Positions 24,898-33,429 of a DNA stretch of 64,000 bases are shown here, piece by piece. This stretch comes from Aureimonas pseudogalii (lineage in GTDB: Bacteria; Pseudomonadota; Alphaproteobacteria; Rhizobiales; Rhizobiaceae): NCBI RefSeq assembly GCF_014196835.1, contig NZ_JACIEK010000006.1, positions 1-64,000 of the forward strand, read 5' to 3'. Numbering within the stretch: position 1 is the stretch's first letter; every line of letters begins with the position of its first letter. Below the pieces are notes generated by a model. The model did not search any database. It saw only the letters and a list, made by a program, of their open reading frames with translations, and was not told the origin of the DNA. The position numbers and the translations under genes are program-made.

Positions 24898-25231
24898 GCG
24901 AAAGAATCCTGCGAGGAACGGGAGCGTACGGCTCGTTGCCGACCGGATCGGCGCGTCGGAGATGGGGCCCAAGATGCGTCGGCCGCAGCGCGACCGCAAC
25001 GATCTTCATGGGTGCAATGAACTGGTGTCGCCAGGAGTTTAAATGATTCAGCGGCGTCTGCGCCGCCGCTTCATCGAGTGGATCGACGCCTATAGACGGC
25101 GGCCTCTCAGTTCCCTGCCTTTCAGGCCCTTTTTCGTGGGCGCACCGTGAGCGAGCAGGTAAAGAGCGTCAGAGCGTCGGCGAGAGCACGCCGGGCGCCT
25201 CACTCCTTCAACGACCTCCCGGGATGCCCGC
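24898..25231. other. Intergenic region between asparaginase and dehydroquinase
   Basis: I see no supported gene in these 334 bases. A short GGCCT...AGGCC inverted repeat followed by CTTTTTC (25101-25135) looks like a plus-strand terminator, but no plus-strand gene lies directly before it. Confidence 0.5.
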
Positions 25232-25663
25232 ATGGCCTTTGCGAAGATCGTGGTCCTCAACGGACCGAACCTCAATCTCCTGGGTTCGCGCGAGCCCGGC
25301 GTCTACGGCTCCAAGTCGCTCGCCGACATTGAGGTGGACCTGCGGAATCGTGCGGGCGGACGGGTCGAGCTGGAGTTTCGCCAGTCGAACCACGAGGGCG
25401 ATCTCGTGACCTACGTGCAGGAGGCGGGACTCGCCGGCAGCGGCGTCATCCTCAATGCCGGCGCCTATACGCACACCTCCATCGCCATTGCAGACGCGAT
25501 CAAGGCCTCGAAGGCGGTGGTCGTAGAGGTTCACCTCTCGAACGTCCACGCCCGCGAATCCTTCCGCCACCATTCCTACCTGTCGCCGGTGTGCAAGGGC
25601 GTCATCGCGGGCTTCGGCGACAACTCCTACCATCTGGCGCTGGAGGCCCTGCTGACGGGCTAG
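25232..25663 (+). CDS. aroQ: Type II 3-dehydroquinate dehydratase
   Basis: The 143-residue enzyme interconverts 3-dehydroquinate and 3-dehydroshikimate. Family residues are all visible: GPNLNLLG, the catalytic Arg in SREPGVYG with its Tyr, NAGAYTHTS, EVHLSNVHARE and FRHHS. The type II dodecameric enzyme is used in either shikimate synthesis or quinate catabolism. It is not beside accBC here and stands alone on the plus strand between minus-strand genes, so its role cannot be decided. Confidence 0.92.
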   Translation: MAFAKIVVLNGPNLNLLGSREPGVYGSKSLADIEVDLRNRAGGRVELEFRQSNHEGDLVTYVQEAGLAGSGVILNAGAYTHTSIAIADAIKASKAVVVEVHLSNVHARESFRHHSYLSPVCKGVIAGFGDNSYHLALEALLTG

Positions 25664-25738
25664 CGCCGCAGCGTCGTGCCGAGTTCACGGACCAGCACGT
25701 CGGCGGACCCTTACCGCGATAGGCTTCGACGCTGTGGA

Positions 25739-26371
25739 TCAGGGCGAGAGCCGAGCCTTCGCGCCCTCTGCGAGAACCGTTAGAATCATCGCGCAGAAGG
25801 TGGCGCCGGCGTCGAGCACGCCACGCGAACGCTCGCCAAGCCGACCTGCGCGGCCGCTGCAGGCGACGAGATCGATCGTCGAGTCGCGCCCGACCTCGGC
25901 CGCCGCGGTCAGCGCATCCAGCGCTTCTGCGAAGGAGCGGCCCTCGGCCAGGGCCGAGTCGAAGGCCTCCACCGTAGGCGCGAGCGTATCGACCAGCGTC
26001 TTGTCGCCGATCTCCGCCGAACCAATCGACTGGACCCCCTCCAGCCCCCTGTGCGGCATCGTGGAAAAGGCGGCGGGATCGATCATGTCGCGCCCTTCGA
26101 TCGCCTCGGCGAACTCGGTGACCATCATGCCGTAGAGCGGCCCCATCGAGCCGCCGATCTCGCCCATCAGCACCTTGCCAAGGGTCGTCATCGCGGCGTC
26201 GAACGTGGTGTCCGCCTCGCACAGGCGCTCGGCCGCCATGCCGAAGCCCTTGGCCATGTTCACGCCATGGTCGCCGTCGCCGATCTCCGACATGCAGGCC
26301 TTGTTCTCGACGATGCGCGCCGCCATCGCGAGAACGATCTCGCCGCCGCCGGCACTAAGAAAGGTCTGCAT
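25739..26371 (-). CDS. DhaL-like (DAK2 domain) kinase subunit, noncanonical
   Basis: The 210-residue protein is a single DAK2/DhaL domain, the ADP-binding half of dihydroxyacetone-type kinases. IGDGDHGVNM, GPLYG, GDKTLVDTL and GRAGRLGERS mark the family. Two Mg-binding Asp (32, 34) are present, but the place of the first of the usual three is Met27, and the usual GGASGP/GGSSGP loop reads GGSMGP. No DhaK partner is in the window. GAGGA precedes the ATG. It follows an SDR gene in the same direction (110-base gap), which suggests a sugar-alcohol or erythrulose pathway. Confidence 0.75.
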   Translation of the reverse strand: MQTFLSAGGGEIVLAMAARIVENKACMSEIGDGDHGVNMAKGFGMAAERLCEADTTFDAAMTTLGKVLMGEIGGSMGPLYGMMVTEFAEAIEGRDMIDPAAFSTMPHRGLEGVQSIGSAEIGDKTLVDTLAPTVEAFDSALAEGRSFAEALDALTAAAEVGRDSTIDLVACSGRAGRLGERSRGVLDAGATFCAMILTVLAEGAKARLSP

Positions 26372-26482
26372 GGATCATGTCCTCGATCGGAGGTGTCGGC
26401 GCAGCGCGGGCGACGCGGCGTCCGCGTCGAGCAGCGATTTCAGTGAAACGCTGTATGGGAGACGGCCCGTTCTTCGGAAAGG

Positions 26483-27256
26483 TCAGAGGATCGTGTAGCC
26501 TCCATCGACCAGAAGGTCGGCGCCGTTGATCATGTCGGCGCCGCCAGAGGCAAGAAACACCGCGGCGGCGGCGATCTCGCCGGGATAGGCGAACCGCCCC
26601 ACGGGAATGCGCGCCTTCGCCGCCTCGCCCTTCGCGCCGCCCCAGGCCGCTTTGCCGAGTTCCGTCAGGACGATCGTCGGCGAGATCGTGTTGACGGTGA
26701 TGCCGTGCCGGCCCCATTCGGCGGCGAGCGTCTTCGACAGGCCGATGACGCCGAACTTCGAGGCGCAATAGGCGGCGTGCTCCTCAATGGCGACCGTGCC
26801 GGCCTGCGAGGCGAGGTTGACGATCTTGCCCCCCTTGCCGCGCGCGATCATCGCCCGGCCGGCGGCCTGCGAGACGAGGAAGGTGCCTTTCAGGTTGACG
26901 GCGATCGTCCGGTCCCAGGCGTCGAGCGTCAACTCGTCCGCCGGCGCCAGTGCGACGATGCCGGCGCTGTTGACGGCGATGTCGAGCCCGCCGAGTGCCT
27001 CGACCACGGCCGCGAGCGCGGCCTCGACGGAAGCGGGATCGGCGACGTCGCAACGAAGCGCGATGGCGCCGCCGCCGATCCGTCGCGCGGTGGCCTCGGC
27101 GGCTTCGGCCTGAATGTCGAGCACGGCGACGCGCGCGCCCTTCTCGGCATAGGCGGTGGCGATGGCGGTCCCGATACCCGAGCCTGACCCGGTGACGAGG
27201 GCCGACTTGCCGGCCAGCGAGAACGAGAGGTCGATGGAAGACGGTGCGTCGGTCAT
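26483..27256 (-). CDS. SDR-family NAD-dependent sugar alcohol dehydrogenase
   Basis: The 257-residue short-chain dehydrogenase has the cofactor motif TGSGSGIG, an acidic Asp after the second strand (LDIQ) favouring NAD, NSAG, and the catalytic Ser/Tyr/Lys in NLASQ...YCASKFG. It resembles D-threitol/sugar-alcohol dehydrogenases (GolD/DthD type) from memory. ATG 27256 has GAAAGG upstream; the longer frame adds an Arg/Pro-rich non-family segment. It probably forms an operon with the DhaL-like gene. Confidence 0.8.
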   Translation of the reverse strand: MTDAPSSIDLSFSLAGKSALVTGSGSGIGTAIATAYAEKGARVAVLDIQAEAAEATARRIGGGAIALRCDVADPASVEAALAAVVEALGGLDIAVNSAGIVALAPADELTLDAWDRTIAVNLKGTFLVSQAAGRAMIARGKGGKIVNLASQAGTVAIEEHAAYCASKFGVIGLSKTLAAEWGRHGITVNTISPTIVLTELGKAAWGGAKGEAAKARIPVGRFAYPGEIAAAAVFLASGGADMINGADLLVDGGYTIL

Positions 27257-27966
27257 GGCAACCTTTCGGAAGCGGGTCGGAGTGGGAGCGGATAATCGCG
27301 AAGGCTTACGGAAACGGGACGAAGGCTCTCCCGCCATCGCACGACGCCGAGCCGAAGCGGCTTCGGCGGAGGGAACCTCCGGACGGACACGACCCGCCCA
27401 TACGCTGCGCGCGAGGCCCGGTTTGGCTTCCGACTAATCTGACGGGGAAGCGACCTCGCGGATCGCGATGGCTGCAGGAAAGGGCTTCGGGCATGCAGGA
27501 ACTCGGCGTCGGTCCGCGGCCGCGCGACGGGGGAGCGCTGTCGAACCAAACGCGGTTTCTATCGAAGGGGATGGACGACCGGCGGGGGGCGCACCGGCCG
27601 GCATCAAATGAAACCGACCTGCGACCTCGGCATGCTCGAGCCGCGTGGTATCTCCACGCGGCGCGCGCAGGCAGTCCTCCCGGGGGCGCGAGGTCGGCAT
27701 CGTCGTTTCCTCCCGAGAAAGACCCGGACCTTCCGTCCCTTTGGCTTCCTGTTCGCGCCGTGCTCGACCGGCGTCCTTCGCGAGAGCTTCGAGCGCGGTC
27801 GAACGAATGTCAACGCTGCGGGAACGCCAGCATGCGACACCGGCAAGCGCCCGTGGTCGGTCGTCCCGTCCCCTCTGCCAGCAAGCCTCGAGCACACGCG
27901 CGATTGACCACCGGGGCATGGGGCTGGCACAGGTCGCAGATGACCATCAGCAGCGAGCGCGCGATC
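27257..27966. other. 710-base region without a supported gene
   Basis: The frame of mazG stays open across most of this stretch, but the translation is Arg/Pro/Ser-rich and unlike any N-terminal domain of MazG. The minus-strand frames are equally poor. A GCCGAAG/CTTCGGC inverted repeat is at 27351-27367. It may hold promoters for the SDR and mazG genes or a decayed gene. Confidence 0.45.
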
Positions 27967-28848
27967 ATGCAACCCTCTCGGGACGTCCGGCGATTGGTGG
28001 AGATCATGCGGGCGCTGCGCGATCCCGAGACGGGATGCCCGTGGGACGTCGCGCAGAGCTTCGACACGATCGTGCCCTACACGATCGAGGAGACCTACGA
28101 GGTCGTCGATGCCATCGAGCGGCGCGACCCGGAGGATCTGCGCGAGGAACTCGGCGATCTGCTGCTGCAGGTCGTCTACTTCGCGCAACTGGCTGCCGAG
28201 GAAGCGCTGTTCGACTTCGAGGACGTCGTGGAGACGGTGACGCGCAAGATGATCCGCCGGCATCCGCACGTGTTCGGCGACGAGACCGCGCGCACCGCCC
28301 GTTCGGCCAAGGGCCAGTGGGAGCGCATCAAGGCCGAGGAAAAGTGCGAGCGTCTAGAATTGCGGCAGCGCCGGCAGGCCGCATTGGAGACTGGCGTGTC
28401 GCTGCCGGGCGACTGGACTTCGACCATGGACGCAAGTTCGCACGACGGCCTGCTCGACGCCGTGCCCGGCGCGTTCCCCTCGCTGCTGTTGGCGCGCAAG
28501 GTTCAGGAGAAAGCGGCCACCGTCGGCTTCGACTGGACCGAACTTGCGCCGATCGTCGCCAAGCTCCGCGAGGAGACCGACGAGTTCGAAGCCGCAGCCG
28601 CTTTGGGAGACCGCGACGCGCAGGAGGACGAACTCGGCGACATTCTCTTCACGGCGGTCAATCTCGCCCGGCGTGCCGAGATCGATCCCGAAAAGGCGTT
28701 GCGCCGCACCGTCGCGAAGTTCCGCGGTCGATTCGCCGCCATGGAGGCGGCGGCCAAACGCGCGTCGTGTGAACTCAAGGATCTGTCGCTCGACGAGCAG
28801 GAAGCGCTTTGGGTGTCCGCCAAAGGCACCGCCGGCCCGCCGATCTAA
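27967..28848 (+). CDS. mazG: Nucleoside triphosphate pyrophosphohydrolase MazG
   Basis: The 293-residue enzyme hydrolyses NTPs to NMP and pyrophosphate, cleaning noncanonical nucleotides and affecting ppGpp levels. Two MazG domains are visible: GCPWDVAQSF with EETYEVVDAI and EELGDLLLQVVY near the N-terminus, and EETDEFEAA with EDELGDILFTAVNLAR in the second half. The metal-binding EExxE/ExxD motifs are intact in both. I prefer ATG 27967 to ATG 27940, as the family starts just before PSRDVRRL. Confidence 0.9.
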   Translation: MQPSRDVRRLVEIMRALRDPETGCPWDVAQSFDTIVPYTIEETYEVVDAIERRDPEDLREELGDLLLQVVYFAQLAAEEALFDFEDVVETVTRKMIRRHPHVFGDETARTARSAKGQWERIKAEEKCERLELRQRRQAALETGVSLPGDWTSTMDASSHDGLLDAVPGAFPSLLLARKVQEKAATVGFDWTELAPIVAKLREETDEFEAAAALGDRDAQEDELGDILFTAVNLARRAEIDPEKALRRTVAKFRGRFAAMEAAAKRASCELKDLSLDEQEALWVSAKGTAGPPI

Positions 28849-28852
28849 ACGC

Positions 28853-30232
28853 TCAATCCATCCGCACGTTGGGATAACGCGCGCCCATGCGCTGCAGGTC
28901 GGTGCGGGCCTGCTGGGTGACGTCGAGCACCAGATGCACGCCCCCGTCCTCAAGATCCTCGCGCTCGCGCACGATCGAGTTCTCGTAGAGCCAGGGCAGA
29001 AGCTGCATGCTGTCCGAGGGGATGTCGAGTTCCACCTGATCGGCGCGACCGGCGATGCGCCGCTCGATGTCGGCCAGCAGGGGTTCGAGCCCCTCACCGG
29101 TCAGCGCCGAGACCATGTGCACGGTTCGCCCGCCCGGCTGCGAGGCAGCCGACGCCTCCAGATGAGCGCGTCCGGTCTCGTCCAGCCGGTCGATCTTGTT
29201 CCAGATCTCGACCACGTGCTCGGCATCGCCGGTGTCGATCTCGAGATCGGCCAGGATCTTCTCGACGTCGGCTGCCTGTGCCCGCGCGTCGGGGTCCGAC
29301 ATGTCGCGCACATGCAGCACGATCTCGGCCTCCATCACCTCTTCGAGCGTGGCACGAAACGCCGCCACGAGATGTGTCGGCAGGTCGGAAATAAAACCCA
29401 CCGTGTCGGAGAAGATCACCTCGGTGCCGTGCGAGAGCGCGATCCGCCGCAAGGTCGGGTCGAGCGTCGCAAAGAGCAGATCCTTGGCCAGCACGTCGGC
29501 ACCGGTGATCTTGTTGAACAGCGTCGACTTGCCGGCATTGGTATAGCCGACGAGGGCGATCACCGGATGCGGGGCCTTCTTCCGCTTGGCTCGGTGCAGC
29601 GTGCGAGTGCGACGCACCTGCTCCAGTTCCTTCTCCAGCTTCTTGATCTTGTCCTGAAGCTGGCGACGATCCGACTCGATCTGCGTCTCGCCGGGACCGC
29701 CGAGGAAGCCGGCGCCACCGCGCTGGCGCTCCAGATGGGTCCACGAGCGGACCAGACGGCCGCGTTGGTAGTTGAGATGGGCCAGTTCGACCTGCAGCCG
29801 GCCTTCCTTCGTGCGGGCACGCCGACCGAAGATCTCGAGGATCAATCCGGTGCGATCGAGCACCTTGGTGTTGAGTTCCTTCTCGAGATTGCGCTGCTGC
29901 ACCGGCGTCAGCGGATGATCGACGATGACGAGGCCGATCTTCTGCTCCTCGACGAGCGCCTTCATCTCCTCGACCTTGCCCGAGCCGAAGAGCGTCGCTG
30001 GCTGCGCCTTCGATACCGTGATGACGGCGCGCGCGACGATGTCGAGATCGATCGCCGCGGCGAGGCCCTCGGCCTCGATCAGGCGATCTTCGTCGGAGCG
30101 CTTCACGCCCTCCGCGACCTCCGCCGCGCTGTTGCGCTGCCGGAGAACGGGAACGAAGACCCCCGCCCTCGTTACCGCTTGACTGTGTTCGATCGGGCCT
30201 CTCGGCGCGCTGTCGCTATCGTGGTCGGTCAA
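28853..30232 (-). CDS. hflX: GTPase HflX, ribosome-associated
   Basis: The 459-residue GTPase splits stalled ribosomes. An N-terminal HflX domain (about 20-190, ending in GGAGFLGGPGETQIE) precedes a G domain with GYTNAGKST, DTVGF and NKID. A coiled segment (LEKELEQVRRTRTLHRAKR) joins them. Translation starts at TTG 30232, directly behind the hfq stop; GGGAAAG inside hfq can serve as ribosome binding site. It converges with mazG. The hfq-hflX pair is conserved. Confidence 0.92.
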   Translation of the reverse strand: MTDHDSDSAPRGPIEHSQAVTRAGVFVPVLRQRNSAAEVAEGVKRSDEDRLIEAEGLAAAIDLDIVARAVITVSKAQPATLFGSGKVEEMKALVEEQKIGLVIVDHPLTPVQQRNLEKELNTKVLDRTGLILEIFGRRARTKEGRLQVELAHLNYQRGRLVRSWTHLERQRGGAGFLGGPGETQIESDRRQLQDKIKKLEKELEQVRRTRTLHRAKRKKAPHPVIALVGYTNAGKSTLFNKITGADVLAKDLLFATLDPTLRRIALSHGTEVIFSDTVGFISDLPTHLVAAFRATLEEVMEAEIVLHVRDMSDPDARAQAADVEKILADLEIDTGDAEHVVEIWNKIDRLDETGRAHLEASAASQPGGRTVHMVSALTGEGLEPLLADIERRIAGRADQVELDIPSDSMQLLPWLYENSIVREREDLEDGGVHLVLDVTQQARTDLQRMGARYPNVRMD

Positions 30233-30481
30233 TCAGTCTTTCCCGGGCTCGTCCCCGCCTTCGTTCATGTTGACGGGCTGCGACGGCATGATCGTGGATA
30301 TGGCGTGTTTGTAGACGAGTTGCGAGTGCCCGTCGCGGCGCAGCAGGACGCAAAAATTGTCGAACGACGTGACGACGCCGGTCAGCTTGACGCCGTTGAC
30401 GAGAAAGATCGTCAGCGAGATCTTCTGCTTGCGGACGGTGTTGAGGAAGAGATCCTGGAGATTCTGGGCGCGCTCGGCCAT
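30233..30481 (-). CDS. hfq: RNA chaperone Hfq
   Basis: The 82-residue Sm-like protein forms a hexamer that pairs small RNAs with mRNAs. Sm1 and Sm2 motifs are clear: [12 protein letters not shown]...[16 protein letters not shown] and [15 protein letters not shown] 30481 matches the standard N-terminus; the open frame upstream is noncoding. A short, acidic tail ([10 protein letters not shown]) is typical of alphaproteobacteria. The hflX TTG follows without spacing. Confidence 0.96.
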   Translation of the reverse strand: MAERAQNLQDLFLNTVRKQKISLTIFLVNGVKLTGVVTSFDNFCVLLRRDGHSQLVYKHAISTIMPSQPVNMNEGGDEPGKD

Positions 30482-30545
30482 GCGGGACGTTCCGATCTTG
30501 TTCTTGGCTTGCCCCGTCGATGACCGGCGGGATCCTGCTTGTTTC

Positions 30546-30607
30546 TTCTCGCGAGGCGATACCGCCCCGCGACCGTCGAACGATCTCCTCGATTCTCGCG
30601 AGGCGAT
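30546..30607. repeat. 15-bp direct repeat upstream of hfq
   Basis: TTCTCGCGAGGCGAT occurs at 30546-30560 and 30593-30607, 47 bp apart, in the trkA-hfq intergenic region. Each copy contains the palindrome TCTCGCGA. It may be a regulatory site for hfq. Confidence 0.45.
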
Positions 30608-30668
30608 GCATCCGTCGTCGTATATCTCGACCACGTCCCGCCCGGGCTTTCAAGCGAGGCGACCGCGC

Positions 30669-32045
30669 TCAGAAGAATTCGAGCCGCACCCGGAAGAACT
30701 GCTCGACCTGCCGCACCGATCCCGACAGCATGAAGATGACGACGCGGTCCTTTGGGCGTATGCGCGTCTGTGCGTTCGGACGCATGAAGACGCCGTTTCG
30801 CGAGACGGCGCCGATCCGCATGCCGTCGGGCAGGTTGAGGTCCTTCAGCGGCTGGCCGACCAGCGGCGAGGTTTCCAGCGCCTCGATTTCGATGACCTCG
30901 GCCAGCCCATTCTGCACCGAATGGACGGCCCGGATGCGGCCGCGGCGAACGTGCTGGAGAATGCGCGAGATGGTCACCGACTTCGGGCTGATCACCGCGT
31001 CGATGCCGACGCTCTTAGCCAGCGCCTGGAACGGGCGCCCGTTGAGCAGCGCCATGTTCGACTTGGCGCCCAGGCGCTTCGCCATGGCGCTCGACAGGAT
31101 GTTGACCTGATCGTCGTTGGTGAGGCTGACGAGAAGGTCGGCGTCGCCGATTTCCGCTTCTTCGAGAATGGCGGGGTCGAGCGCGCTGCCGTGCAGCACG
31201 ATGGTCTTCTTTAACTCGTCCGCGACATGCAACGCGCGGGCGCGATCGGCTTCGATGATTCGGAGCTTCGACGCGAGGCGCTGCTTCTCCATCGCCCGCG
31301 CCACCGCGACCCCGACATTGCCGCCGCCGGCGATGACGATGCGGCCGACGTCGGGCTCCTCGTGGCCGAACAGCGTCAGGGTGCGCCGGACGCGGATCTG
31401 CTCCACCACCACATAGGCGAGATCGTCGGCGTAGAGTTGATCGACCGAGTTGGGAATGAAGATCGCATCGTCCCGCATGATACCGACGACGGTGGCGCCG
31501 AGATCGGGAAACAGTTCCGACAGTTGGCCGAGCGGCGTCGCCAAGATCGGACAATCCTCCCGGCATTCGATCGCCAGCAGCGTGATCGCCTCGTCGGAAA
31601 AGCGCACGGTGTCGAGCGCACCCGGCAGGGCGATCCGGCGCAGCACCATCTGCGCGACCTCGAGTTCCGGCGAAATCACGACGTCGATCGGCAGGCTATC
31701 GCTTGAGAAGAGCGATTCGTGGCGGGTGTCGAGATAGGCCTGCGACCTGATGCGAGCGATCTTGGTCGGCACGTTGAAGAGCGAGTGCGCGACCTGGCAG
31801 GCCACCATGTTGACCTCGTCGTGCAGCGTCACGGCGATCAGCATGTCGGCTTCCGCCGCGCCCGCCTCGGTCAGCACCTCGGGAAAGGCGCCGTGGCCGA
31901 CGATGCCGCGCGCGTCGATGGTCTCACGGATGCGCGCGATCAGCGTCGGCGACGTGTCGATCACCGTCACGTCGTTGCCCTCGGCGGCGAGGCTTTCGGC
32001 GATGCCGTAGCCCACCTGCCCCGCGCCGCAGATCACGATCTTCAC
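30669..32045 (-). CDS. trkA: Trk potassium uptake regulatory subunit TrkA
   Basis: The 458-residue cytosolic protein gates the TrkH/TrkG K+ channel. It has two RCK units, each with a Rossmann NAD-binding motif (ICGAGQVGYGIAESL at the start; IAGGGNVGVAVARAM near 230) and a TrkA_C domain. Start is GTG 32045 with AGGGA upstream. It lies downstream of ntrX in the same direction, as in other Hyphomicrobiales. Confidence 0.94.
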   Translation of the reverse strand: MKIVICGAGQVGYGIAESLAAEGNDVTVIDTSPTLIARIRETIDARGIVGHGAFPEVLTEAGAAEADMLIAVTLHDEVNMVACQVAHSLFNVPTKIARIRSQAYLDTRHESLFSSDSLPIDVVISPELEVAQMVLRRIALPGALDTVRFSDEAITLLAIECREDCPILATPLGQLSELFPDLGATVVGIMRDDAIFIPNSVDQLYADDLAYVVVEQIRVRRTLTLFGHEEPDVGRIVIAGGGNVGVAVARAMEKQRLASKLRIIEADRARALHVADELKKTIVLHGSALDPAILEEAEIGDADLLVSLTNDDQVNILSSAMAKRLGAKSNMALLNGRPFQALAKSVGIDAVISPKSVTISRILQHVRRGRIRAVHSVQNGLAEVIEIEALETSPLVGQPLKDLNLPDGMRIGAVSRNGVFMRPNAQTRIRPKDRVVIFMLSGSVRQVEQFFRVRLEFF

Positions 32046-32067
32046 GGTTGCCGTCCCTGCGCCGCGC

Positions 32068-33429
32068 TCAGATACCGAGCGATTTCAGCTTGCGGTGGAG
32101 CGCCGAGCGCTCCATGCCCACGAACTCGGCGGTGCGCGAGATGTTGCCGCCGAACCGGTTGATCTGCGCCACCAGATACTCCTTCTCGAACACCTCGCGG
32201 GCGTCGCGCAGCGGCAGAGCGAGGATGCGCCCGTCCGACTGGCTCGGCGTGCGCGGCAGCATGTCGCCCACCTCGTGCGGCAGCATGTCGGCCGAGATCG
32301 CCTCCGATCCGTCGGAGCGTGACAGGATCATCAGACGTTCGATGTTGTTGCGCAGCTGACGGATGTTGCCGGGCCAGTCGCTCGACTGCAGCACGGCCAA
32401 CGCCTCGGGGCTCAGCGCCTTCGGCCGAATGCCCGTCTGCTCGCCGATCTGGCGCATGAACGCGTCGATCAACATGGGAATGTCCGCCCGGCGCTCCGAG
32501 AGCGGAGGCACCATGATCGGCACCACGGCGAGACGGTGGAAAAGGTCCTCGCGGAACGTGCCCTCGGCCATCAACGACTCGAGGTTCTGCGCCGTCGATG
32601 AGACGATGCGCACGTCCACCTTCACCTTCTTGGCGCCGCCGACGCGCTCGAAGGTCTGCTCGGTCAGGACGCGCAGGATCTTGTTCTGCGTCTCGCGCGG
32701 CATGTCGCCGACCTCGTCGAGATAGAGGATGCCGCCATGGGCCTCCTCCAGCGCGCCGACCTTGCGCTCGACGCCCGGCGGGGTCTCGGTGCCGAAAAGC
32801 TCGACCTCCATGCGCTCGGGCGTGATCGCCGCCGCGTTCAGAGCCACGAACGGTCCCTTGGCACGAGCGGAAGCGGCATGGATGGCGCGCGCCACCATCT
32901 CCTTGCCGGAGCCGGAGGGCCCGAGGATCATGACGCGGCTGTTGGTCGGCGCCACCCGCTCGATGGTCGAGCGCAGCTGGTTCATCGGGTGCGACTTGCC
33001 GAGGAGCTCCGGCGAATCGGACGAGCGGCGGCGCAGGTCGGAGACCTCGCGCTTGAGCTTGGAATTCTCCAGCGCCCGCTCGGCGACGATGACGAGGCGA
33101 TCGGCCTTGAAGGGCTTCTCGATATAGTCGTAGGCGCCCCGGCGAATGGCCGACACGGCGGTCTCGATGTTGCCGTGGCCGGAGATCATCACCACCGGCA
33201 CTTCCGGGTGCTGCGCCTTGATCGCGTCGAGGAGATCCAACCCGTCGAGCCGGCTGCCCTGAAGCCAGATGTCGAGGAAGATCAGCCGCGGCACGCGGTC
33301 GGCGATCGACTGCAGCGCGGTGTCCGAGCTCCCGGCGGTGCGGGTCTCGTGGCCCTCGTCCTCGAGAATACCGGCGACGAGGTCCCGAATGTCGGCCTCG
33401 TCATCGACGACCAGAATGTCCGATGCCAT
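32068..33429 (-). CDS. ntrX: Nitrogen response regulator NtrX
   Basis: The 453-residue NtrC-family regulator has a receiver (about 1-120; phosphoacceptor Asp in LIFLDIWLQG), AAA+ domain (Walker A LGPSGSGKEM, Walker B GGILYLDEVGDM) and a Fis-type HTH (ISRTAEFVGMERSALHRKLKSL). The loop after ELFG (TETPPGVERKVG) lacks the GAFTGA sigma-54 contact found in NtrC, so it may act without sigma-54. It overlaps ntrY by ATGA. Confidence 0.93.
   Translation of the reverse strand: MASDILVVDDEADIRDLVAGILEDEGHETRTAGSSDTALQSIADRVPRLIFLDIWLQGSRLDGLDLLDAIKAQHPEVPVVMISGHGNIETAVSAIRRGAYDYIEKPFKADRLVIVAERALENSKLKREVSDLRRRSSDSPELLGKSHPMNQLRSTIERVAPTNSRVMILGPSGSGKEMVARAIHAASARAKGPFVALNAAAITPERMEVELFGTETPPGVERKVGALEEAHGGILYLDEVGDMPRETQNKILRVLTEQTFERVGGAKKVKVDVRIVSSTAQNLESLMAEGTFREDLFHRLAVVPIMVPPLSERRADIPMLIDAFMRQIGEQTGIRPKALSPEALAVLQSSDWPGNIRQLRNNIERLMILSRSDGSEAISADMLPHEVGDMLPRTPSQSDGRILALPLRDAREVFEKEYLVAQINRFGGNISRTAEFVGMERSALHRKLKSLGI

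Noticed and set aside
23102-25009. Minus-strand frame of 635 aa over phnN and asparaginase
   Set aside because: It is a shadow of two well-supported genes; the translation is Arg-rich with no domain.
25101-25135. Terminator-like GGCCT...AGGCC-CTTTTTC
   Set aside because: The stem is only 5 bp and no plus-strand gene ends just upstream.
27604-28269. Minus-strand frame of 221 aa antisense to mazG
   Set aside because: It mirrors the MazG coding frame, which has clear catalytic motifs.
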